Assembly (NCBI GenBank): GCA_934630975.1 | Contig: CAKTXH010000082.1 | Coordinates: 1 to 12,005, forward strand | DNA length: 12,005 nucleotides | Reading direction: 5' to 3' | Origin: an uncultured Clostridia bacterium | Lineage (GTDB): Bacteria; Bacillota; Clostridia; Christensenellales; Aristaeellaceae | Shown: positions 5,466 through 10,982 of the stretch, piece by piece | Layout of the letters: each line of letters starts with the position of its first letter | How positions within the stretch are numbered: the stretch's first letter is position 1 | Notes under the pieces: generated by a model | Databases searched by the model: none | What the model was told of the DNA's origin: nothing | What the model saw: only the letters and a program-made list of their open reading frames with translations | Made by a program: the position numbers and the translations under genes

Positions 5466-5684
5466 TTACAGCTCGATTTCGCAGTCCGGCTCGACCTTCT
5501 TGCAGGCCTTGAGCACATCCTGCATGACCTGCTTCGCATCCGCGCCCTCGGCGAACTCGACGATCATCTTCTGGGTCATGAAATTGACAGTCGCGTTGGC
5601 CACGCCGGCGGTCTTGCGGGTGGCTTCTTCCATCAGGTTGGCGCAGTTGGCGCAGTCCACTTCGATTTTATAGCTCTTTTTCAT
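5466..5684 (-). CDS. Stand-alone heavy-metal-associated (HMA) protein with CANC motif, 72 aa
   Basis: A small cytosolic metal-binding protein of the ferredoxin-like HMA fold. The ligand motif is D10-C11-A-N-C14 at the first loop, followed by the typical 'GV..A.VNFMTQKMIVEF' strand region (about 27-44) and a helix (about 50-62). Such domains are normally fused to the N-terminus of Zn/Cd ATPases; here it is a separate gene 170 bp upstream of an ATPase that lacks the domain, so it probably delivers metal to that pump or regulates it. The start at 5684 has AAAGGAAG about 9 nt upstream; a longer open frame has no site and would cross the promoter region. Transcription probably starts from the minus-strand promoter at 5755-5783, with the operator-like dyad 5723-5746 just downstream of it. 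Confidence 0.88.
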   Translation of the reverse strand: MKKSYKIEVDCANCANLMEEATRKTAGVANATVNFMTQKMIVEFAEGADAKQVMQDVLKACKKVEPDCEIEL

Positions 5685-5722
5685 CTTCGTCGACTTCCTT
5701 TCTGTTCGGCCTAATGATTTAT

Positions 5723-5746
5723 CAATTAAGCACTTGTTTATTTGAT
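5723..5746. promoter_or_regulatory. ArsR/SmtB-type operator-like dyad O2, between divergent metal genes
   Basis: CAATTAAGC-N4-GTTTATTTGAT repeats the pattern at 5310-5332. It overlaps the -35 box of the plus-strand arsR-type promoter (5734-5739) and covers the predicted start of transcription of the minus-strand promoter, so one bound repressor could block both directions. Confidence 0.65.
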
Positions 5747-5762
5747 ATGGCCGTAGTATAAT
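5734..5762 (+). promoter_or_regulatory. Sigma-A promoter of the ArsR-type repressor gene
   Basis: TTGTTT (5734-5739), a 17-bp spacer and TATAAT (5757-5762). The -35 box lies inside the operator-like dyad O2. The leader is about 95 nt and contains a 21-bp tandem repeat. Confidence 0.7.
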
Positions 5763-5783
5763 GCGTTTAAGCCGTCCGCGCAA
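5755..5783 (-). promoter_or_regulatory. Minus-strand promoter of the metal-efflux genes
   Basis: TTGCGC (5783-5778), a 17-bp spacer and TATACT (5760-5755) on the minus strand. The -10 box is good and the -35 box matches at only three positions. It overlaps the -10 box of the plus-strand promoter, so the two probably cannot be used at the same time. Confidence 0.5.
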
Positions 5784-5801
5784 GGGCTTTTGCGCAACCT
5801 C

Positions 5802-5843
5802 TTCCGATTGGGCGAAAGGACCTTCCGTTTGGGCGAAAAACGC
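5802..5843 (+). repeat. 21-bp tandem repeat, two copies, in the repressor gene leader
   Basis: TTCCGATTGGGCGAAAGGAC (from 5802) is followed 21 bp later by TTCCGTTTGGGCGAAA (from 5823). It ends just before the ribosome binding site (5849-5856). Function unknown. Confidence 0.6.
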
Positions 5844-5864
5844 ATCACAAGGGGAGAAAACCGT

Positions 5865-6191
5865 ATGAGTGAGCACCATCTGCATCCCGCGCCGCAGGAT
5901 ACCGCGTCGTTTCAGGCGGCGGCGCAGCTATTTAAATATCTGAGCGACCCGACGCGTGTGCGCCTGTTCTTTATCCTCTGCCACAGCGAGAAATGCGTCA
6001 TTCAGCTTTCGGAGTGCATGGAGATGTCTTCGCCCGCGCTGTCGCACCACCTGCGTCCTCTTCGCATGGCGGGGCTGATCGTCTCCCGCCGCGAGGGGAA
6101 AGAGGTTTATTATCGCGCCGCAGACACGGTGGAGGCGCAGCTCTTTCATAAGATGATCGAGCAGGTGCTGGAAATCGCGTGTCCGGGGTAA
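5865..6191 (+). CDS. ArsR/SmtB-family metal-sensing repressor, 108 aa
   Basis: A winged-helix repressor that should release DNA when it binds metal and so switch on the divergent efflux genes. The recognition helix region is at about 53-68 (MSSPALSHHLRPLRMAG), followed by the wing (IVSRREGKEVYYR, 72-84). Possible ligands are C44, which aligns with the first Cys of the CadC 'ELCVC' motif, C51, a His-rich N-terminus (H4, H5, H7), and D87, H95 and E99 in the last helix. The second Cys of the CVC motif is Ile, and the last-helix residues do not fit the classic D-x-H...H-x2-E pattern, so the metal cannot be named with certainty; Zn, Cd or Pb fit the pump. AAGGGGAG (5849-5856) sits 8 nt before the ATG at 5865; an upstream ATG at 5790 has no site. 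Confidence 0.88.
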   Translation: MSEHHLHPAPQDTASFQAAAQLFKYLSDPTRVRLFFILCHSEKCVIQLSECMEMSSPALSHHLRPLRMAGLIVSRREGKEVYYRAADTVEAQLFHKMIEQVLEIACPG

Positions 6192-6231
6192 TCACCCTTC
6201 CACCATCCACAGATGGTGGAAGGGTGATTAC
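6188..6231. repeat. Perfect 20-bp palindrome with 4-nt loop holding two opposed stop codons
   Basis: Arms GTAATCACCCTTCCACCATC (6188-6207) and its exact complement (6212-6231) flank CACA. The TAA of the ArsR-type gene (6189-6191) and the TAA of the AlaX gene on the other strand (6230-6228) are at matching positions in the two arms. There is no T-run, so it is not a standard terminator, but a 20-bp stem at the end of convergent genes may stop or stabilise both transcripts. Confidence 0.85.
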
Positions 6232-7367
6232 AAAAGCTTTGCCCGAATTTCGGCTTCCGTGCCGGAGGCAAGAACGCCCTGCGTCATGTCCTTTGGCCCG
6301 CCGCCTTTGCCGCCGAAGGCCGCGCAGAGGGTTTTGGTCACTGGGCGCACGTCTTCCGTTTCGGAAGAGAATGCGAAGTTCCAACCCTCTTCGCGGGGGA
6401 TGAGCACGAGCGCCAGCTTTGCGCCGACGGCAAGCTGACCGGCGGCCTTGCGCGCCTGAGAAGCGGGCAGCGCGTCGCAGACCACGACGCGGACAGCCTT
6501 TTCCGCTTCCCGCTGTGCCAGCAGCTCGAAAATGCGCATGCCCAGCGCGTCGCTTTGCGCACGCAGGCGGTCACGCTCGCTGAGCGCCCGCTCCACCGCG
6601 CCGGAAAGCTCCTCCGTCGGCACGGAAAGCGCATGCCCCGCGGCCTTGGCCTGATCAAACAGCGCGTTTTCGTATTCCAGTGCGCGGCGGCCGCAGAGAA
6701 TGGAGATGCGCACGCCGCTCTTGTATTTCTGCATGCCGATCACCTTGATCTGGCCGACGCAGCCGGTGGTGTGCACATGCGTGCCGCAGCAGGCGCAGGT
6801 ATCCACGCCCTCGATGCGGACGATGCGCACGTCGCCGTCGATTTCCTTTTTACTGCGGTATTCGATGCCCGCCAGCTCCTCGCGGGAGGGCACGAAGGCT
6901 TCGACCGGCTGATCGCGCCAGACGGCCTGATTCGCCAGCAGCTCGACGCGGCGCACGTCCTCCTCGGTCAGCATGCCGTTGAAATCCATCGTCACGGCCT
7001 CTGTGCCGATATGGAAGCCCACGTTGTCATAGCCGAAAAGCCCGTGCACCAGCCCGGAAAACATGTGCTCGCCGCTGTGCTGCTGCATCATATCCAGCCG
7101 GCGCACCGCGTCCACATGGCCGCGCACCTCGCTGCCGATCGTCAGCGGGCTGCTGACCAGGTGCTCCACTTCGCCGTGCACGTCGTGCGCGTCGAGCACC
7201 TGCACATCGCCCAGCGTGCCGTGATCCGCGCCCTGTCCGCCGCCCTCCGGGAAAAACGCCGTCTGATCCAGCGTGACGACATAGCCGTTTTCCCGCCGCT
7301 CGCAGGTTTTGACCACGGCGGAAAACGTCAGCATATCGACGTCCTGATCATATAATCTGATGGTCAT
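6228..7367 (-). CDS. Alanyl-tRNA editing protein AlaX, long form with DHHA1 domain, 379 aa
   Basis: A free-standing trans-editing hydrolase that removes Ser or Gly from mischarged tRNA-Ala. The N-terminal part has the family signature FFPEGGGQ (38-45). The zinc/catalytic site is H97-x3-H101 (QHSGEH) and C193-x3-H197 (CCGTH), as in the AlaRS editing domain. The C-terminal third (about 270-379) is a DHHA1-type domain ending with the Gly-rich FGGKGGGPKDMTQG (about 349-362). This makes it the long AlaX type. AGGAGGG lies 6 nt before the ATG at 7367. The promoter at 7398-7426 gives it its own transcript. It ends against the ArsR-type gene in a shared palindrome; a functional link with metal export is not evident. 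Confidence 0.9.
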   Translation of the reverse strand: MTIRLYDQDVDMLTFSAVVKTCERRENGYVVTLDQTAFFPEGGGQGADHGTLGDVQVLDAHDVHGEVEHLVSSPLTIGSEVRGHVDAVRRLDMMQQHSGEHMFSGLVHGLFGYDNVGFHIGTEAVTMDFNGMLTEEDVRRVELLANQAVWRDQPVEAFVPSREELAGIEYRSKKEIDGDVRIVRIEGVDTCACCGTHVHTTGCVGQIKVIGMQKYKSGVRISILCGRRALEYENALFDQAKAAGHALSVPTEELSGAVERALSERDRLRAQSDALGMRIFELLAQREAEKAVRVVVCDALPASQARKAAGQLAVGAKLALVLIPREEGWNFAFSSETEDVRPVTKTLCAAFGGKGGGPKDMTQGVLASGTEAEIRAKLL

Positions 7368-7397
7368 AGATGACCCTCCTTGGTGTCGTTTTTTCCT

Positions 7398-7426
7398 ATT
7401 TTAGCACACCGCCGTGTAAAGTTCAA
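7398..7426 (-). promoter_or_regulatory. Sigma-A promoter of the AlaX gene
   Basis: On the minus strand TTGAAC (7426-7421), a 17-bp spacer and TAAAAT (7403-7398). The predicted leader is about 24 nt. The dispersed element copy C begins 18 bp upstream of the -35 box. Confidence 0.7.
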
Positions 7427-7443
7427 ACTTCGATAAACCCTTA

Positions 7444-7494
7444 GCGGGAAATCCAAGAACCTCAGGTTCTTGGTGGGGGTGGGGCAACGCCCCA
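7444..7494 (+). repeat. Dispersed hairpin element, copy C
   Basis: Contains CCAAGAACC (7453-7461), TCA, GGTTCTTGG (7465-7473), then TGGGGC-aac-GCCCCA (7480-7494). Its first 36 bases match copy A exactly. The upstream third hairpin seen in copies A and B is missing or very weak here. It lies between the divergent promoters of the AlaX and cytidylate-kinase-like genes. Confidence 0.8.
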
Positions 7495-7512
7495 ATCGTT
7501 CCCAAAAAAGAT

Positions 7513-7542
7513 TTGTCCCGCGCTTGGCGGATGTGGTATAAT
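7513..7542 (+). promoter_or_regulatory. Extended -10 promoter of the kinase-patatin unit
   Basis: TATAAT (7537-7542) is preceded by TG one base upstream (7534-7535), an extended -10. TTGTCC (7513-7518) is an acceptable -35 box with an 18-bp spacer. The start codon follows at 7576. Confidence 0.7.
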
Positions 7543-7575
7543 AGAGCCACCAAACAGGATGAGGAGGTCATCTGT

Positions 7576-8199
7576 ATGCGGAATCCTTTAATCATCACCA
7601 TCGGTCGTGAATATGGCAGCGGCGGCCGCCAAATCGGCGAGCTGGTTGCCAAAAACCTCGGCATCGCGTATTACGATAAAAAGCTGATCACCCTGGCCGC
7701 GCAGAAGAGCGGCCTGTCCGACGAATTCATCGCCAATAACGAGCAGCGTGTGCGCAGCGGGTTCATGCAGAACCTCGCCGCGAGCGCCGCGTATTCCAGC
7801 GGCTTCTTCTCCAGCCAGTATCTGCCGCTGAGCGAATCCATCTTCATTTCCGAAGCGCAGGTCATCCGCGATATCGCCGCGAAGGAGAGCGCGGTGATCG
7901 TCGGCCGCTGCGCGGACTATATCCTCGCCGGGCGCGAAAACACCATCAACGTCTTTGTGTACGCGCCGCGCGAAACGCGCGTCAACCGCATCATGGCGCG
8001 CCACAACCTCAGCGAGGCGGACGCGCTGAAGGCCATCACCACCTCCGACAAGGAGCGCGGCAACCACTACTTCCGCTACACGGATCAGAAGTGGGGCAAG
8101 GCGCAGAACTACGATATCTGCATCAATTCTGCGCTGATGGGCATTGAAAAGACCGCCGAAATGCTCACCGATATGGCGAAGATCGAGGCGCGTGCCTGA
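7576..8199 (+). CDS. Cytidylate-kinase-like family protein, 207 aa
   Basis: A P-loop protein of the cytidylate-kinase-like family common in Firmicutes. The nucleotide-binding segment is GREYGSGGRQIG (10-21), shaped like the Cmk loop but not the classic GxxGxGK[ST]. VIVGRCADYIL (108-117) and DKERGNHYFRYT (158-169) are conserved family blocks; the Arg-rich stretch near 132-143 would be the lid. The true Cmk of these organisms is normally a separate gene, so the actual substrate here is uncertain. GAGGAGG sits 8 nt before the ATG at 7576. The stop codon overlaps the start of the following patatin gene by one base (TGATG), so the two are probably translated together. Confidence 0.88.
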   Translation: MRNPLIITIGREYGSGGRQIGELVAKNLGIAYYDKKLITLAAQKSGLSDEFIANNEQRVRSGFMQNLAASAAYSSGFFSSQYLPLSESIFISEAQVIRDIAAKESAVIVGRCADYILAGRENTINVFVYAPRETRVNRIMARHNLSEADALKAITTSDKERGNHYFRYTDQKWGKAQNYDICINSALMGIEKTAEMLTDMAKIEARA

Positions 8200-9494
8200 T
8201 GCGCGCGCTGGTTCCCTCCGAAACGGCGCTCGTTTTGGGCGGCGGCGGCGCGAAAGGCGCGTATGAAGTTGGCGCAATCGCCGCGCTGGACGAGCTGGGC
8301 ATCAAGGCGGGCAGCGTATTCGGCACATCCGTCGGTGCGCTGCATGCGGCGATGTACGCGCAGGGCAGCATGGATGCGGCGGCGGAACTGTGGGACAACA
8401 TCCGCCTGAGCGACGTGGTGAGCGAAGAAAGCCTCGCCATCGCGGACGACGCGGAAAACATCTTCGACCACCCGGAAAAGCTGCTGGAATTCATCACCCG
8501 CTACGCGCAGAAGAAAGGCGTGGACGTGACCCCGCTGACGGAGATTCTGCACCGGCTGGTGGACGAGGAGAAAATCCGCCGGAGCGGCGTTCGCCTCGGC
8601 GTGGTCACCACGCGCTTCCCGTCGCTGGCGATGGTAGAAAAGCGGCTGGAAGAGATGGAGGAAGGTTCGCTGCACGACTGGCTGATGGCCAGCGCCTCCT
8701 GCTTCCCGATTTTCCCGATGAAGCAGGTCGGCGGCGACCGCTACATCGACGGCGGTTTCTGCGATAACACGCCGGTGGAGATGGCCGTGCGCAGCGGCGC
8801 GCGGGAGATCATCGCCATTGACATCGGCAAGCACCGCTCCCATACGCAGTACGACCGCAGGCCGAATATCACCTATATCCGCACGTCGCAGCCGCTCGGC
8901 GGCCTGCTGACGCTGGACAGCGCGCTCTCCGCGCGCAACCGCATCCTCGGCTATAACGACGTGATGCGCGCGTTCGGGCGCATGCGCGGCGTGACGTATT
9001 CGTTCGATGCGGTGGACGCGCAGGCGCTCTATGCCCGCGCGCAGGATTACGTCATCCGGCTGACGCAGCTGGAAACCTCCATGTGCCATTCCAACGCAAT
9101 TACGCGCACGAGGGAGGTCGGCGCGCCGTTCTTCTCCCTGCTGGAAGAGGAACTGCCGGAAAAGGCGGACTGCATTGATTACTTCCTGCGCGGCTGTGAG
9201 CTTTGCGCGCAGATTGCGGAGGTCAACCCGGCGCAGGTGCTGACGTTTGAAACGCTGCGCGACGAACTGCGCGCGCGACTGCCGCTGGAAAAGGCGGAAT
9301 CCATGCTCGGTTCGCTGCTGGGCGGCCGGGTCGGCGTGCTTTTCGCCAAGCCGCAGATCGACCGCAGGCTGGTGATTTCCTGCCTGTATCACCTGCTGCT
9401 GCGCGAAGGCTCGTTCTCGCCGCTGGCGCTGCGCACGTTGAGCGCATTCCCGCGGGAAATGCTCTGCGCGCTGACGCTGCAAAATATTCTGTAA
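8199..9494 (+). CDS. Patatin-like phospholipase, 431 aa
   Basis: A patatin-fold lipid acyl hydrolase. The oxyanion-hole loop is GGGGAKG (14-20), the nucleophile elbow is G42-T-S44-V-G46, and the catalytic Asp is D184 in DGG (184-186), so the Ser-Asp dyad is complete. The patatin domain covers about 8-210. The C-terminal half (about 220-431) is mostly helical by eye, without a motif I recognise. There is no signal peptide or clear membrane segment, so it is likely cytoplasmic or peripheral. The start codon overlaps the stop of the kinase-like gene; the ribosome binding site would lie inside that gene, and translational coupling is likely. The unit ends at a strong terminator. The natural substrate is unknown. 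Confidence 0.9.
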   Translation: MRALVPSETALVLGGGGAKGAYEVGAIAALDELGIKAGSVFGTSVGALHAAMYAQGSMDAAAELWDNIRLSDVVSEESLAIADDAENIFDHPEKLLEFITRYAQKKGVDVTPLTEILHRLVDEEKIRRSGVRLGVVTTRFPSLAMVEKRLEEMEEGSLHDWLMASASCFPIFPMKQVGGDRYIDGGFCDNTPVEMAVRSGAREIIAIDIGKHRSHTQYDRRPNITYIRTSQPLGGLLTLDSALSARNRILGYNDVMRAFGRMRGVTYSFDAVDAQALYARAQDYVIRLTQLETSMCHSNAITRTREVGAPFFSLLEEELPEKADCIDYFLRGCELCAQIAEVNPAQVLTFETLRDELRARLPLEKAESMLGSLLGGRVGVLFAKPQIDRRLVISCLYHLLLREGSFSPLALRTLSAFPREMLCALTLQNIL

Positions 9495-9550
9495 CAAAAA
9501 ATACGCTCCTCCTGAACGGCTGCCGCCGCAGAGAGGAGCGTATTTTTTGT
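9494..9550. terminator. Bidirectional rho-independent terminator
   Basis: ACAAAAAATACGCTCCTC (9494-9511) pairs perfectly over 18 bp with GAGGAGCGTATTTTTTGT (9533-9550), loop 21 nt. The T-run lies in the 3' arm on both strands, as expected between the convergent patatin and LacI-type genes. Confidence 0.9.
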
Positions 9551-9574
9551 GGACTGAACGAATTTGCAGCCCGC

Positions 9575-10585
9575 TTATATATCCCGGCAGCTTTCCCGCT
9601 CGACGATGCGGTGGGGAATGATGCTCTTGGTCGCCATCAGCTCCGGGCGGTCGATATGGCTGATGAGCTGGCTGGCCGCTTCGATGCCGAGCTGGAAGGA
9701 ATTGAGATCCACCGACGTGAGCCGGGGCGAGGTCAATTTCGCGAAAAGCGAATTGTTGAACGAGATGATGGAAATATCTCTGGGAATGGAAAGCCCGTGC
9801 GTCAGGCAGGCGCGTTCGAGCGTCATGCCCAGCAGATCGTCGCTGACGACGATGGCGGTCGGCCTGTCTGCCCGGTCAATCAGCGCGTGCACCGCCGCGT
9901 CGCCGCTGTCCAGCGAAGGCATTTCCACGCAGTAATCCGAGCGGACGGGGATATTCGCCAGCGCCAGCGCCGCCTGATAGCCGCGCCTGCGGTCGGCGGT
10001 GAAGAGATAGGCGTTGTCGCTGCCCAGATAGGCGATGCGTCGATGACCCCTGCGGATGAGGTATTCGGTCGCCTCCTGCCCGGCGAGAAAGTTGTCGTTG
10101 TCGATGTAAACCGTTTTGTTCGCATAGGCGTAGGCTTTGCCGATGAGCACATACATCAGCTTCGCCTGCACCAGATAATCAATGACGGTATCGCCCTGAC
10201 GGGAATAGAGCAGAATAAACGCGTCCGCCGCGCCGGAGGAGACGAGCAGCCGGATGGCCGCGAGGATCTCGTCGTTGTCGCGCCCGGTGACGATGGTGCT
10301 GATATACTGGTGGGCGTTGCAGAACTGGTTGATGCCGCGGATCATTTCCAGATAGAAGGGGTTTTCGAACACCTCTCTGGCGCTGGGCGGCAGGATGACG
10401 CCGATGGTGCGCGGCGCGGAGGACTGCGCCGACGCGCCTTCCATGACGTAGCCGAGCTGTTTGGCGGCCTGACGGACGCGCTGCTTGGTTTCCTCGCTGA
10501 TGGAAGGGCTGTTTCGGCAGGTTCTGGATACGGTTGACGGCGACACGCCTGCCAGCGCCGCCACATCCCGGATGGTTACGGCCAC
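9575..10585 (-). CDS. LacI-family transcriptional repressor, 336 aa, GTG start
   Basis: A sugar-responsive repressor. The N-terminal HTH is TIRDVAALAGVSPSTVSR (4-21), followed by SPSISEETKQRVRQAAKQLGY (26-46) and a periplasmic-binding-protein-like core (about 60-336) with family features such as GRDND, YIDND, GHRRIAYLG, SDD and SVDLNSFQLG. The frame is open to 10807, but AAGGAG (10595-10600) lies 9 nt before the GTG at 10585, and the HTH begins there, so GTG is chosen. The hinge between HTH and core (about 47-59) is short and lacks the usual A-R-x-L; Ser replaces the Leu that inserts into the operator in LacI. It is divergent from a sugar-binding protein gene, with paired operator-like sites between them, so it probably controls that uptake system and itself. 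Confidence 0.9.
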   Translation of the reverse strand: MAVTIRDVAALAGVSPSTVSRTCRNSPSISEETKQRVRQAAKQLGYVMEGASAQSSAPRTIGVILPPSAREVFENPFYLEMIRGINQFCNAHQYISTIVTGRDNDEILAAIRLLVSSGAADAFILLYSRQGDTVIDYLVQAKLMYVLIGKAYAYANKTVYIDNDNFLAGQEATEYLIRRGHRRIAYLGSDNAYLFTADRRRGYQAALALANIPVRSDYCVEMPSLDSGDAAVHALIDRADRPTAIVVSDDLLGMTLERACLTHGLSIPRDISIISFNNSLFAKLTSPRLTSVDLNSFQLGIEAASQLISHIDRPELMATKSIIPHRIVERESCRDI

Positions 10586-10657
10586 AAGAAACCGCTCCTT
10601 TGTGCAGAAGATGAAGGGAAAGCGGCGCATGCACAGCCCGCTTTCGCTGCTGCCTTT

Positions 10658-10686
10658 ATTGTAAAAGAGGAGGGGAACAATGTCAA
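10658..10686 (-). promoter_or_regulatory. Strong sigma-A promoter of the LacI-type gene
   Basis: On the minus strand TTGACA (10686-10681, consensus), a 17-bp spacer and TACAAT (10663-10658). The leader is about 65 nt. Operator-like sites begin 12 bp upstream of the -35 box. Confidence 0.8.
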
Positions 10687-10698
10687 CCGGGTGTGCGA

Positions 10699-10734
10699 AA
10701 TTTACGCAAAGAATTGCATGAATTTGCGTAAATT
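10699..10734. promoter_or_regulatory. Paired LacI-type operator candidates
   Basis: AATTTACGCAAA (10699-10710) and TTTGCGTAAATT (10723-10734) form a perfect 12-bp inverted repeat with a 12-nt spacer. Each arm contains a near-palindrome TTTRCGYAAA with a central CG, the form expected for LacI-family operators. The two CG centres are 22 bp apart, about two helical turns. Confidence 0.6.
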
Positions 10735-10843
10735 GACGAACCAAAGCGCATCGGATCGGGCAGGCACGGGCGGCGAATTCACAAAATGTCGATTTATGGA
10801 CGCTCAAATTTGTAAAATGAGCTTAAAAAAGCCAAAAAGCCTC

Positions 10844-10872
10844 TTGCTTTTCTGATGGGCTTGGTCTATAAT
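10844..10872 (+). promoter_or_regulatory. Sigma-A promoter of the sugar-binding protein gene
   Basis: TTGCTT (10844-10849), a 17-bp spacer and TATAAT (10867-10872). The leader is about 104 nt. The palindrome TGCAA-gagcg-TTGCA (10876-10890) covers the predicted start of transcription and may be a further operator. Confidence 0.75.
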
Positions 10873-10875
10873 GAG

Positions 10876-10890
10876 TGCAAGAGCGTTGCA
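10876..10890. promoter_or_regulatory. Palindrome over the transcription start of the sugar-binding protein gene
   Basis: TGCAA-gagcg-TTGCA is a 5-bp perfect dyad placed where a repressor would block initiation. Its sequence differs from the paired sites at 10699-10734, so it may bind another protein or be chance. Confidence 0.3.
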
Positions 10891-10982
10891 TGACGATTTG
10901 CAACCGCCGCAAAACCGTATGTTTGAAGCGGGAGGACGCTTCGACCATAGAAATTCTTTACTGAACGAAAGGGGTAACTATC

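Noticed and set aside
5466..5885. A 139-residue form of the HMA protein starting in the intergenic region
   Set aside because: The upstream part crosses both divergent promoters and the operator and has no ribosome binding site.
8109..9497. A 462-codon minus-strand open frame opposite the kinase-like and patatin genes
   Set aside because: Low-complexity Arg/Gln/His/Ala composition, no start signals, and it spans two well-supported plus-strand genes.
10626..10646. A CcpA cre-like site in the LacI leader
   Set aside because: The sequence around GAAAGCG does not match the 14-bp cre pattern beyond a few positions.
10586..10807. N-terminal extension of the LacI-family repressor to an upstream ATG
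   Set aside because: The extension crosses the consensus promoter at 10658-10686; the GTG at 10585 has a good AAGGAG and starts right at the HTH.
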